From positions 68,950,015 to 69,014,014 of the forward strand of contig CM024756.1 of NCBI GenBank assembly GCA_014218235.1: a DNA stretch of 64,000 nt, in the 5' to 3' direction. The translations under genes and the position numbers were made by a program. The DNA is from Colocasia esculenta. Taxonomy: Eukaryota; Streptophyta; Magnoliopsida; Alismatales; Araceae. The notes under the pieces were generated by a model that made no database searches, was not told the origin of the DNA, and worked only from the letters and a program-made list of their open reading frames with translations. Positions 10,026-21,668 of the stretch are shown here, one piece after another; positions within the stretch are counted from its first letter, which is position 1; each line of letters begins with the position of its first letter.

Positions 10026-11850
10026 TGTAACAACATGGATTTTTAAATCCTACATATGAGATAAACTTGTGGAGACATTGAGTAAGGGTTCAATTAGGGT
10101 ATTTAAAGTAAAGAGACCCAATGGAGGAAATCTTATAATATGTTGGAATTTCATTAAAGGGAATGAGAACTTGAGATCTTTTGGTCAAACCATGGAACTC
10201 TGATGAGCTGGATTCTTAAGAATTAGATAAATGGAGAACCCACTAAGAAAGGCTAATAAACCATGAGAAGTAATATGTTGAAAACCAATTGAGATCTTAC
10301 TAAGCCCTTGTCCAGTAATCAGTTCATCTTAACACTAAACAAATGATTTCTAGGCCCTTGTTCAACAATTGGTGTGAGAACACACTAAACATAAGAGCTA
10401 CTAGATATTTTGTTCAACAATTGGAACATTTACTCACCAATCGATTCCCATTTACAAGCCCAATCGAAATGATAGAAGACCAATAGCTAGAATGATCACC
10501 AATAGGAAGACCCCTCAGATTTGGTCACCAAGCAATACCTGATAACACCAATCAGATGGTTTTAGGACAATTCCCTTCACCAATAGATTGCTTGTTAGAT
10601 GCCAACTGATTGCTCTAATAGTCACCAATCAATTGTCTATATGCAGTTGATTACCCAATTAGTAACTAATCGATTGTCTCTATGCCAATCGATTGCCTTG
10701 TTGGTCACAAATAGATTGTCTTTTCTTATGCCAATTGATATGAAGCTCTATTCACAATCAATATATGGCTTCATCAACAATTGATGTGGCTCTTAAGCAC
10801 CAATCGATGGGGGCCTTGTCCTCCCATCATAACAGGACTACTTTGAGGATTAAATATGGGGAAGAAAATGAATAGCATGTACTTGGAAGTGACCCCTAAG
10901 ACATACCACTTTAGGAGTTGGTAAAAAGGCATGAGTGGTTCTTACCTACCACTGTCCTTTCCCCATAAAAGGTCAACATAGATATGGCCCAGGAATGGTG
11001 GGTCTGTCATTTTCCTAGACCAAGGCAAGGTTAGGTAAGACATGGCATGGGTTAGGCATGGTCGCATGACCCATCAATGGCCAAATTGGACCTGACTGTC
11101 CTTTTTGTCCTCTTGTATAGAACAAAGATAGGCCTTAAACTGGACCAAGACAACTTAAATAAGCCATGAGACCCTTCTTGGATGAACCTTATGCTTTTTC
11201 TCATCCCACAAGGCCGTCTGGAACCTGTCCTCTCTACACCTTTCTACCTTGACCTGAGAAGAGCCAAAGGTGATCATGGATCTTCAGAGCTCCTCTTTTG
11301 CTCATCCTTCAATGTGACTTCCTCGAGAAGCTTGGAGATTTGATGGTGTGGAGCACTCCGGAGCTGGAGGGATAATCCTACAGCTCGGAGCTTGGAGGAG
11401 TTCATCTTCATCCTCTAATCTCTGCATCAAAACATAGGAGAATATCTAAAGAGCAACCCAACAGGTAGGTTTTTTTGGGCACAAACTATTTGTCTTGCAC
11501 TATCTGGAATATTTTGATTCCATCTTGAGTGTCTTTGATTTGCCTAACTTATGTCTAGTAAGGTGTTTAGAATTCCCTGATGTTGGGTTTACATGAGAAT
11601 GTTAAGTTGACATATGGTATGTTTGTTTTGATGAGGAGCATTTCATGAACAATACAAATTGATGTGATGTGAATATGTTAAACATAATGAGAATGTCAAG
11701 TCAAGCAAATGTTAATCAAGAAAAGCAAATGCTAATCAAGAAAAACATGTCTAACTTGTTCATTTATATGTTCATTATATCTCACTAATAATTTTCTTAA
11801 ATGTAGGTGAGATTCCATGCAAGACAATGTACCAAAGACAAGAGCAAAAG
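10026..11850 (+). repeat. Ty3-type LTR (3' end not placed)
   Basis: It starts TGTAACAACATGGATTTTT. An array of CACCAATCGATTG-like motifs (10430-10815) precedes a TATA-like TTAAATAAG (11155-11163). TGTAGGTGAGATT at 11802-11814 matches the splice-like block found near the end of the other Ty3 LTRs in this window. The sequence then passes into a copia LTR, so this LTR looks interrupted. The right boundary is approximate. Confidence 0.5.
10430..10815 (+). repeat. CAATCGATTG motif array
   Basis: More than ten degenerate copies of CACCAATCGATTG or CAATTGATT occur in under 400 bp. They are not strictly periodic, and the core ATCGAT is palindromic. The array lies upstream of the TATA-like box. Confidence 0.7.
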
Positions 11851-11859
11851 CTCAAGAAA

Positions 11860-12943
11860 TTGGAAACCTGTCAGTACCTGTCAACAGATGAATAGTGACA
11901 TGTCAAAAATACACTGTAGTCTGTTGACATATACAATGTAGCCTGTCGACAGATACACACAGAAAATGGTTTCCCGGAAGGCCAATCTTCTGGATTTTGC
12001 AAACCTATCAGCACCTGACAACAGCAGCAAGTCGGCTGTCGACAGACGGAGGTTTGTGAAGATCTAATGGCCAGGATAGGATCTATATTTGGGTGATCCC
12101 TTTAAGCACGACTCTCCATGTTTGGACACCCATATATAGGATCATATGAGGCTATTTTCACAGCAAGAAGCCACCATACCAAACCCTAATCAAAAATCAA
12201 GAGAGAGAACTTCTCCCTGCTGCTCTGCTTCAACCCTCCATCCAGGAAAAGGAAGATCTATCTTCAGAATGGATTTGAAGCTGGTTTGTCCATCTTTCAA
12301 GCTTCTCCATCAACTGATACCTGTCAAGACAAAGCTTGAAGTTCTTCCGGACGACCACCATGAAGAGTTCTTCATCAGGATATACTTCTACATCTCTGAA
12401 CTCTTCTACTTCTACACCTTTCATATCTTTGTGTGTGTGGTAGTGGTTCAAGCGTTCCTTGTGCTTGATCCACGTGTGGATTGTTGTTCTGATTGCGTGT
12501 TTGCATCAGACAACGTGTGTGTGGTGTGTTGGTCAGATCAAGGCTAGAGGATCTGATCTTTTATGGACTTGATCTAGCGTGTGTGTGTGTGGTTGAGCCG
12601 TTGTGCTCGTGTGTGTGTGTGTACTCAGTTCTTGAGTAGTGTGTCCTCACTGTGTGAGGGGTGGACGTAGGAGTCACATGGTGTGATCTCCGAACCACCT
12701 AAAAAATCCCTTGTGCACTGTGGTTTGATTTGTGGTTTGCATTGTGTTGCACTAGATGCATGCCTAGGGATTTCATCTACACACTACTTGCTAATTTATT
12801 CACACACATTACATCAGATCAAAGGGGTTTTGATTGAGTAGATTTATTTATCCGAAGTAATTTTTAATTTGCTTAAGTTTCCGTTGCAAATCTATTCAAC
12901 CCCCCCTTCTAGCATTGTCATCACCGAATATGCGATCCTAACA
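11860..12943 (+). repeat. SIRE-like copia LTR fragment (plus strand)
   Basis: TGTCGACAG/TGTCAACAG motifs (11870-12050) are followed by a TATA box (CATATATAGG, 12131-12140), a long leader, and a U5 ending with a poly-C block (ATTCAACCCCCCCTTCTAG near 12895) and CCTAACA at 12943. The poly-C block near the end is characteristic of Maximus/SIRE LTRs. The left end is not sharply visible. GT-rich microsatellites lie at about 12570-12625. Confidence 0.6.
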
Positions 12944-13732
12944 CCTGATTCTCACACTATCATAAGACCCTCTTGTTCGTCCCATTTATGATTAGTGAGT
13001 TTAGTGTTTCCTTGATCATTCCTTGAGAAAGATCCTTGGTACTTCCTTGAACACAGAACTGTCATTCTTGAGTGGCATCACCCTTGTTTTCAAGTAGACA
13101 CCTTGAGTTCATTGATCTTTCCGATATAGGAACACATTTGTTTGTCTATTAATCCATGCATTTCTAGAAATTTTAGATTGGAAATGCAACCTTCAAGTTT
13201 GATCATGTGATGGCTCCAACAACTTCCTTATTTGAAACTTTGTCTAGTATTTCCTGATTATGGAGTTTACTTTCAACCATTGAAACCTTGCTATCAACAT
13301 CATTGGGTCTGTCCTGTTCAAGTACAACTTCGACTGCCCCTTTGGCCATTCGATTGGCCCTTTGTGGCAATTCTGCCTGGCCCTTCCGGCCACTTCGACT
13401 GCTTATTTGAACATGTGACAACCTTGTGATCTATCTCATAGACGAGTAACCAGAATGATATTAACCAAAGTATCTTGTACATGTTAAAAGTGGTAAAAAT
13501 GTGATGATTATTACAATGACTCCTAATTAATTGATTTCTATTCCCTCTGTGATTCAACTAAAATTCAAACTTTGAATCTGCTTGCCTTGAATCTGAAACC
13601 AAGAAAAACATCTAAGGAACCCACTTGACCCCTTGATTTGGCAAGTTGTCTTTCACTTTGTTTACTAAATCCTTGACAATATATACTTTAAATTATTGAA
13701 TTGGGCTTATGTTTTTTGCTTCTATGATATCC
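12944..13732. other. no gene seen
   Basis: I find no supported coding region. TTCGACTG and GGCC-rich motifs cluster at 13329-13402, again like an LTR promoter tract. The piece may be the rest of the LTR interrupted near 11850. Confidence 0.3.
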
Positions 13733-14817
13733 TGAAAGATTGCGGAAATAGCTAAGAAGAAATCTAGAAGGGGGGGTGAATAGATTTCAGACAATTTTAA
13801 ACCAACCACTTCTCATAAACAAGAGCTATGAAAATTATGAAGTTCTGGAGTGAGTGCAAGACAGAATTGAGATGAATTGAGTGTGTGAAAGAGGAAATTA
13901 AAGATAACTAGATGATAGTATAGTTGATCAAGAGACGTGCCTATCAATCATCTAGCGTTAGAGAGTTCAAACCACAATGACAAGGAGATTTAAGGTGGTT
14001 CCGACTACTCAACTTGTGTATCGTACATCCACTGTCCACACACACACACACAAAAATGCTTATCTAGCAGGTCTGGCACCACATACAAACACATGATTTG
14101 AGATGGTCGAAATCTTAAATCAAAACACACACACGTGAAATTGAGCATAAGGATTGCTCAAATCTCACAGTACACACTAAATGAAATGAAGTGTAAGTAC
14201 ATTACCAGTTGGATATTGAATAATAGAAGAATAGATAGAACTGGTTTGAATTCCTTCTTTTCTCTTGGTTGGGGATTCCTTGTCTTCAGGCTTCAGACAA
14301 ATGATGCAGATTCTTGAACTTCAGCATTAAACTTGATCTTTGATTGAATTTAGCATCTGGATCTTCAATTCTTCAAATTTGGAGCTTCTACGGACTTCAG
14401 ATGAGACTTCTCTCTGGCCACTGTTGCCTTCTTCTGGGAATTTGTGAATTGATGTGTGTTGTCCCAGTAGTATGAAGATGAAGGGCATTTGTAGTCCCAT
14501 GTGTCCACGTGGTGCCTTGGAGTGCATGGGCAGAGAATTCCCACTAGATTCACTTGATCCACAAGCTAACATGTGTTCAGGATATTTCAGGATTTAATCC
14601 GTCATTTGAAGTGTGTCAACTCAGTGACATTGTGTGTTGACACAAGTAGCCTGACTTATTGTGACATCTTTGCTAGAAGTTGACTTGTGTCGACACACCT
14701 GTCTCATATGCAAATAACTATTCACGGGGAAGCTTCATGTGTCGACACCTTGACCGAGGTGTCCCTGACTCTTTTCTTTACAATTATCTTCCTGAAAGTA
14801 TAAGGTGTGTTGACACA
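13733..14817 (-). repeat. copia element 1, 3' LTR, U5-side part
   Basis: On the minus strand this is the distal part of a SIRE-like LTR. It has TGTCGACAC motifs at 14640-14820 and the poly-C block (seen here as AGAAGGGGGGGTGAATAG near 13770). It probably ends at ...CTTTCA, position 13733. The U3-side part is at 24027-24240; the two were separated by the Ty3 insertion. Rejoined, the LTR is about 1.3 kb, normal for the lineage. Confidence 0.75.
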
Positions 14818-14822
14818 CTAGA
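14818..14822. other. target-site duplication, left copy (CTAGA)
   Basis: CTAGA here and at 24022-24026 exactly flank the Ty3 element, the 5-bp duplication expected of Ty3 integrases. Confidence 0.9.
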
Positions 14823-16546
14823 TGTAGCGACCCGAGAACCCGACCCTCGGCCCACGCCGAGGACCCGATTTTCGCGGTCGCCGCCCACGGACCAGAGGGA
14901 CCCAGAAGGGCTATAACACGCGTCTGACAGGATATGTAACGGAAGTAAACGTCAACTGCTAAGCTAGAAGCGTACAAGCGGAAACATGGAAGTAAAGCGA
15001 GACCGCTGCGTACCGCTCTAAGTACAGTCCCAACGCACGCACACTAGTACAAGTAAGGAAAGGGGAGAGACAAGTCCCTTAGGGGCATACCCCGAGGGTG
15101 ACGTACACTGAGAGGGGGAACCACTGCTAGCTACGGGGACCAAGACTACCGTCCCGTCTCCTCCGCCCGATGCGCACCCTGCCGTTGCTGGGAAGACTCA
15201 CCTGGAAAACAGAGGGATGAGCTTCACAACAGAAGCTTAGTAGGGACTACCAATCTCCTACTGGCTCTAAACAGGCAGAGGAACATATACAACTATTAAT
15301 AACGGAAAGACAGCAGTTTATATCCTTCTACCTACAAAAGGAAGTGCGTAAGCAAAGCTAAAGCTAACACGGTATGGAAAGTACTCTCGGTCGGAAACAC
15401 CGTACGACTGCTCGTCGTGACCACCACACGGCTAGCAAAACACATACAGAGGGAACTCCGCCTGGACAAGGAACACTAGCTACGGGAACAACACCACTAG
15501 TCAGATGGTCAGGTGCGTCCACAGACATCTTATCCTCGACCTAGGTCCTGGCCCTCGCATCTCGTCAGAGCGAGGTAGGACACAACCACAACAACAGTAA
15601 CCGCCGCAGTCTGGCCGGACTACGGTCCCACGCCTGACCTCTCTAAACAGTTCCGGGGCTGTAAGGAGCGAGGCAGTGAGAAGAAGGACTAGCTGGCCTA
15701 CGCCGGGTAGAACTCCAAACTGTCCTCAGCGTCCCAGACCAACCACGAGAGCTCTGCAAGCGACTCACACACCACTGTCCTAACCACTGTTTTCCCCTCA
15801 GCTCTAGAGTCCGTATACACGGCTGCCAACTCGAGCACACTCCACGCGAAGAACGCACTCGTTGGGGCCTTCTCGTAGGTTTGGCCGTCTCCTCCTCGCA
15901 CCGCACGGCACGAACACGACCCCTGTACGAACGGAGCGTCACCCTCCACAGCACGGCTGCCTCAACATGGGGGAGGCACCCCAAAACCGCCGGAAGCTTC
16001 GAGAGGGCGAGAGAAAGAGAGGGGGAAAGGAGAGGCGCGAGAGAGGGGGAAGGGATCGGGTGCCCGGGCTTTAAGCCCACGGTCCTGAGAAGGCGACATA
16101 CCTTGTGGCGCCTTGGGAACCAGAAGGCGACAGTGGGTGTGTCGCCTTCAAGAAGGCGACATACCCCGTGTCGCAATTCCACTGACAACGGTCAAATCTC
16201 GGAATTCGAAAAAGTGATGGCGACGGCCATCTTGTCGCGTTCACCCGACACCGCCAGAGCCGTACTGACACAAAGGACGCCTATCACGTCTGTCAGACTG
16301 CGTCTGGGGCGACGCGATGGGAAGGCGACATAGGCCATGTCACCTTCAAGAAGGCGACATACTCCATGTCTCCATCCATCAAACCAGAAGGCGACAGTGG
16401 GTATGTCATCTTCAAGAAGGCGACATACCCCCTATGGCAATCCCAAACAGAACCAGAACTTGATGCGATCGGAACCACGTCGCGACAGTCGCCCTGCCGC
16501 GACCCAGAGGACGGGGCCAAGGGCCCAAGGGGGCCGGGGAGTTACA
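14823..16546 (-). repeat. 3' LTR of the Ty3 element (deleted form, 1724 bp)
   Basis: On the plus strand it runs TGTAGCGACCC...GAGTTACA. Compared with the 5' LTR it lacks about 630 bp; the join lies near 15840. GGCGACAT repeat tracts remain at 16085-16170 and 16320-16440. The CCAGGTGAGTC block is at 15195-15209 (reverse), about 380 bp before the LTR's 3' end. Confidence 0.92.
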
Positions 16547-16559
16547 ACCCTCCCTCCTT
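16547..16559 (-). other. polypurine tract
   Basis: On the minus strand AAGGAGGGAGGGT lies immediately before the 3' LTR start. Confidence 0.85.
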
Positions 16560-16638
16560 AAGACATTTTGTCCTCGAAATGAAAACAACTCGGTCTCAAC
16601 CCGGAAGACGACAAAAAGGGGGGATCACTACATACCGA

Positions 16639-18170
16639 TCAATCAAACAAGTAAGGAAACTGCTCCTGCATTTCATCCTCGTGCTCCCAGGTGGCCTCGC
16701 CACCGACACGGTTCTGCCAAATGACCTTACCAGCAGAATCTGCTTCCTGCGCAACTACTGAACTCTGCGGTCGACAACACTAACTAGGTACTCTAGCACT
16801 GATAAATCTGGCGCTACCTCTAGCTGCCAGTAGTCCAACACGTGCGAAGAGTCTGCAACGTACCTCCTAAGTTGCGAAACGTGGAAAACGCTGTGCACAC
16901 CTGCTAGCTCTGCCGGAAGACTCAGCCTGTACGCCACCTCGCCGACCCTCTCAGAAATGGGGAAGGGCCCAATATATTTGGGACTGAGCTTTCCCCTCTT
17001 ACCAAACCTCATGACCCCTTTGGTCGGCGAGATCCGCAGGAAGACCAGGTCACCGACGCTGAACTCTAGCGGTCTCCTGCGGACATCCGCATAACTCTTC
17101 TGCCTGCTCTGTGCTGCCCGAAGCCTCTGCCTGACCAAACTGACTATCTCTGCACACTGCTGCACTAACTCTGGCCCCAAAAGCTGCCTCTCACCAACCT
17201 CGAACCAGTGAAGCGTAGTCCTGCACGGGCGACCATACAAAGCCTCGTATGGCGCCATTCCGATGCTCGAGTGATAACTGTTGTTATACGCGAACTCTAC
17301 CATCGGAAGGTGAGACTCCCATGTGCCGCCCCAGTCTAAACAGCACGCTCTCAGCATATCCTCCAGTGTCCGTATGGTCCGCTCTGACTGATCGTCTGTC
17401 TGCGGGTGGTACACTGTGCTGAACCTCAACTCTGTACCCAGTGCTCTCTGAAGATTGCGCCAAAACCCTGACGTGAACCTCAGATCTCTGTCGGAAACGA
17501 CTGAAACTGGGATCCCGTGCAACGAAACAACTCTGTCGACGTACAGTTTGGCTAATCTGTCCACTGACCATGACATCCTGATCGTAAGAAAGTGCACTGC
17601 CTTGGTCAAGCGATCTACAATCACCCAAATACCATCATGCCTCTGCGAGGTACGGGGCAAACCAACCACAAAGTCCATGGTGATGTCGTCCCACTTCCAC
17701 TCGTGAATGGGCAACGGCTGCAACTCACCACCAAGACGCTGATGCTCGGCCTTCACCTGTTGACAGGTAAGGCACCGGGCAACAAACTCTGCCACGCCCC
17801 TCTTCATCCCTGGCCACCAGAAGGACCTTCTCAAGCAATGGTACATCTTGGTGGAGCCAGGATGAACAGCATACCTCGATCTGTGAGCCTCTGACAACAC
17901 TACCTGACGCGCCTCCTCGGGAACGTACAAGCGGCCTCTGAACCTAACCTCACTATCCTCGCTGAGCTCAACGTCCGACATCTGCAAAATGTCTGCTAAC
18001 TCTGCATCTGCTCGCTGCGCCTGCAACACCTGCCTGAACAGTGATGGCCAAACTGACAAACTGGAAGCCACTGCACGGTCTCTGGTCCTCGACGGAACGA
18101 ACACTCCCTGGGACAGCTCCTCGAACAGCCTCCACTCTCTGACCATCACCGAACTCAAGCGCACGCGCCT
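16639..18170 (-). pseudogene. Ty3 integrase with chromodomain
   Basis: A zinc-binding region (CLTCQQVKAEHQ) leads into the catalytic core, with TMDFVVGLP for the first Asp, VSDRDLRF for the second, and a Glu region reading HPQTDDQSERTIRTLEDMLR. The C-terminal GKLSPKYIGPF and VFHVSQLRRY blocks follow. The frame stops at TAG 16755-16757. Beyond it, after a frame change, chromodomain residues continue (VIWQNRVGGEATWEHEDEM) to a TGA at 16639. Chromodomain presence places the element among chromoviruses. The stop in RVQ*LRRK looks like a CAG codon turned to TAG. Confidence 0.92.
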
Positions 18171-19706
18171 ACTCAAAGCATCGGCTACAACGTTAGCCTT
18201 TCCTGGATGATAGGAAAGGGTTAGGTTGTAGTCCTTCAAATACTCCATCCAACGGCGCTGCCTCAAGTTCAGATCCCTATGGGTGAAGATGTACTGCAAA
18301 CTCTGGTGATCGGTGAAGATCTGAAAAGCCTCGCCATACATGTAGTGCCTCCACAACTTGAGAGCGTATACCACTGCTGCTAGCTCCAAGTCGTGGGTGG
18401 GATAGTTCTCTTCATGCTTCTTGAGCTGCCGAGAAGCATAGGCAACGACCCCACCATGCTGCATCAGCACGGCAAGACCAACACTGGCGCCGAAGTCAAA
18501 CCTGACCTCGACGCATCGGTGTAAACCACGAACCCACCGGTGCCCGACGGCAAGACCAACACTGGCGCCGAAGTCAACCTCGTCTTTAGCTCCAAGAAAC
18601 TCTGCTCACAGTCCTCTGACAAAACAAACCTGGTGTCCTGCCTCGTCAACCGAGTCAACGGTGCTGCAATCTTGGCTAAATCCTGAATGAACCTTCGGTA
18701 GTAACCTGCCAGACCTAGAAAACTGCGGACCTCTGCAACTGATGTGGGCTGCTCCCACGAAAACACTGCCTCAACCTTGGCCGGATCCACCGCCACACCA
18801 GAACCCGAGATCACGTGCCCGAGGAAGTACACCTCGCTCAGCCAAAATTCGCACTTGTCGAACTTGGCGTAAAGACGGTAACTCCGCAGGGTCTCCAGCA
18901 CGATCCTCAGGTGCTCCTCGTGCGCCTCTTCAGAAGCCGAGTAGACCAGAATATCATCAACAAAAACAACAACAAAGCCGTCTAGGTACTCACTGAACAC
19001 CCTATGCATCAGATCCATGAATGCTGCAGGTGCGTTCGTCAGCCCAAACGGCATCACGACGAACTCAAAGTGACCGTACCTGGAACGGAAAGCTGTCAAA
19101 CCAACATCCAACTCTTGATCCGCAGCTGGTAGTAGCCAGATCTCAAGTCGATCTTCGAGAAAACTGGGCCGATTGCAACTGATCAAACAGATCATCAATT
19201 CTCGGCAACGGGTACCTGTTCTTCACAGTGACCTGGTTCAACTGCCGATAATCGATGCACAGACGAAGACTACCATCCTTTTTCCTCACGTACAAAATAG
19301 GCGCACCCCACGGCGAACGGCTCGGACGAATGAAGCCCAACTCAAGCAACTCTTGCAGCTGGCGCTTCAACTCACGCAGCTCCGCCGGGGCCATCCGGTA
19401 AGGTGCCTTGGACAAAGGCATCGTACCAGGCAAAAGCTCGATGGAGAACTCTACCTCTCGCTCAGGCGGAAACCCAGGTAGATCCTCCGGAAACACGTCA
19501 GAAAACTTAGAAACAACTGGCACATCAAAAACTGAAGGCTCGCTAGGCTCCAAGGAACAAACCGAAGCAAGGTAAGCAACGCAGCCATCACGGATCAAAC
19601 GACGAGCCTTACGAAAGAAATGAACGGTCGACGGGTAGACTGGATACCTCGAAAGCAGAGAACAGGTGCTCCAAGTATCCCGAACTGAACGATCTTCCTC
19701 TGACAA
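18171..19706 (-). pseudogene. Ty3 reverse transcriptase and RNase H
   Basis: RT motifs appear in order: KKDGSLRLCIDYRQLN, RYPLPRIDDLFDQL, VVMPFGLTNAPAAFM and the catalytic FVDDILVYS at 18953-18964 (the usual YVDD with Tyr to Phe). RNase H has VVYTDASRSG, then AYASRQLKKHEENYPTHDLEL and TDHQSLQYI, ending near VVADALSRR. There is a frameshift near 19150-19190. A 29-bp templated insertion at 18471 breaks the start of RNase H. These enzymes copy the element RNA into DNA. Confidence 0.93.
18471..18577. repeat. 29-bp direct repeat, templated insertion in RNase H
   Basis: A 29-bp segment starting GGCAAGACCAACACTGG occurs at 18471-18499 and again at 18549-18577. In translation LTSAPVLVLP appears twice. 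The copy at 18471 replaces the conserved GC residues before VLMQHGG and shifts the frame. Confidence 0.85.
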
Positions 19707-20049
19707 TCAACCACGGCTGAGTGAGCCTCCAACCAGTCCATGCCCAGGATGATGTCGAAGTCGCAAAGCTGCAGCGCGTACAACCTGGCCGGTAACTGGT
19801 GGCCCTCAACCTCGACTGTCACACCCTCCAGGTAACCGAAGGAACGCATGCAGTCACCGGACGGGAGATCGACCATACGTCACACTGCCTCTCTGGTGTG
19901 TGACAAGCAAGGGACTCGTAAAACTCCTCGGAAGCAAAACACAAGGAAGCACTGGGATCAACCAAAACACGAGCAGCTCTGCCAAGGATAGGTAGAGTAC
20001 CGATCACCAGGTTCGATGCCTCTGCCTGCTCCCGGGTGAGCGCCATCAT
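19600..20049 (-). pseudogene. Ty3 aspartic protease
   Basis: The protein reads RVLVDPSASLCFASEEFYESL, then YALQLCDFDIILGMDWLEAH. The ILGMDWL block is the second conserved protease motif. The active-site loop is DPSAS where D-S/T-G-A-S is expected, so the catalytic triplet is altered. A frameshift near 19870-19890 separates the two halves. Protease normally cleaves the Gag-Pol precursor. Confidence 0.85.
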
Positions 20050-21531
20050 GCGACCACGACCACGTCCACGCTGCGGCGCCTGCTACTGCGGCGACTGCTG
20101 CTGAGGAAACTGCTGCTGCTGCTGCTGGTATGGCTGGTACTACTGCGGCTGCAGAAACTGCTGGACCTGTTGCTGGTACTGCCCTCTCTGCTGCTGACGC
20201 GGTGCCTGCTGCTGGGGAGGGTACTGGTACTGGGGTGGCTGCTGCGCGTACTGCACTGGCTGCTGCTGCTGTGGAGCTTGCCCCCTAGGGCAATCCCTCC
20301 TAAAGTGGCCTGGCAAGCCACAAGTGTAGCACACTGGCTCCTGACTGCCTTGCTCAGCACCCTGCTGTACTGACTGCTCTGCAATCCTGGACTGACGCCT
20401 CTGCTGACGACTTCGTCCACCCTCGCGAGTAGACAACTTCCTAAACTGCGAGCAAATTCCAGAGCTACCGGAATTGCCCGAGCCTGAGGAAGAGGAAGTC
20501 GCACTACCGCGGCTGCTTGCTAGACGCTGGTACGGCGAGGACCTGGAGGAGGCTCCTCCCTGCTGCTGCTGAGGCTGCCAAGCCTCCCTATCCAAGGCGG
20601 TGGCCTTCGCCACGGCCTCTCCCAAAGTGGTACACATGTGTGCCGTCACACCCCACCTCAGGTCTAGTCTCAGCCCTGCTATAAACCTCTCTGCACAAGC
20701 CTAGTCACTGCCTACTACATGAGGCACATGCCTCAACAACCGGACAAACCTCTGGTGGTACTGAGAAACTGTGAGGTCGCCCTGTACCAACTCATGGAAC
20801 TGGTCCCGTCTCTCACGTTGAGCGTAGTCGGGGAAGTACTCGCCGTGGAAGACCACTGAAAACTGCTGCCAAGAGATCTGGTCCAACCGCTGCCCCTGGA
20901 AGTGAGTCTGCCTTTGAACTCTCCACCACTTATGGGCTGCTCCTTTGAGCTGGTATACTGCCAAACGAACCTGGTCCTCTTCAGCGCACTCCATAGTCTC
21001 GAAGATGCGCTCCAACTCATGGGTCCAGCTCTCTGCCTTATCTGGATCATACTCACCATGGAACATCGGTGGCCGAAGGCGTAGGAACCTCTCTAGGAGA
21101 GCGGTCCTGTCCTCCATAACCGCCGTCCTCCGCCGCCCGGCCCGGGTACTCCCAGTGCCCGACCGCTGCTGACGCTCTAGCTGCTCCACCTCTGGCTCCA
21201 CCTCCTGCTGCTCTGGTAAGGCTGGGGGAGGTACTGGAAACTGACCACCTGCTGCTGCCTGCCCGGGCTGCCACGCTCCCTGGTACATAGCTATGAAGAA
21301 CTGCTCGGCCATGGGAAACCAGTCTGCATACTGCTGAGGCTGAGGGTGGTACTCCTGCCGCTGCTGCCCACCCGCTACCACTGCCTCTGCTGCTGCTGCC
21401 TTTGCACCCTGAGGCTGTGCCACTGACTCGTCCTCTGAGACCTCCTCCTGGACCTGCCCCTGCGCGGGCATCTCAGACTCATCCTGCTGCTCAACCAGCT
21501 GCCTAGCCTGACTGCGCCTACGCGGAGCCAT
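20050..21531 (-). pseudogene. Ty3 Gag with zinc knuckle and Gln-rich tail
   Basis: The ATG at 21531 (MAPRRRSQARQ) follows the primer-binding site. An acidic/Gln-rich N-terminus precedes the capsid region (PPMFHGEYDPDKAESWTHEL, AVYQLKGAAHKWW, FHGEYFPDYAQRERRDQF), typical of the retrotransposon Gag domain. The knuckle CYTCGLPGHFRRDC lies at 20290-20331 (intact CX2CX4HX4C). After it comes a strongly Gln/Tyr/Pro-rich low-complexity tail of about 65 residues. The frame stays open into protease except for three TAG stops (20701, 20140 and about 20083), each at a position where Gln fits. Confidence 0.92.
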
Positions 21532-21654
21532 GACCTACACGGCATCACAACTGACAAAGGTTATAAATACCTCTCGGGCAGCTAGCAGTGTACTTGTACT
21601 GTTGTTGGGACTTACTATTACAGTTTAGATCCACTACAAGTCCTGTCAGACCAA

Positions 21655-21666
21655 GCTCTGATACCA
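21655..21666 (-). other. primer-binding site (initiator Met tRNA type)
   Basis: On the minus strand TGGTATCAGAGC follows the 5' LTR end after a two-base gap. It is complementary to the 3' end of plant initiator tRNA-Met. Confidence 0.92.
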
Positions 21667-21668
21667 AC

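Noticed and set aside
12146..12547. 133-residue open frame as a host gene
   Set aside because: It lies in the leader of the SIRE-like LTR, just after its TATA box; no domain and low-complexity composition.
15643..16561. Several overlapping open frames on both strands of the Ty3 LTR
   Set aside because: They arise from GC-rich repeat sequence, translate into repetitive Arg/Ser-rich peptides, and recur in both LTRs at 22347-24000.
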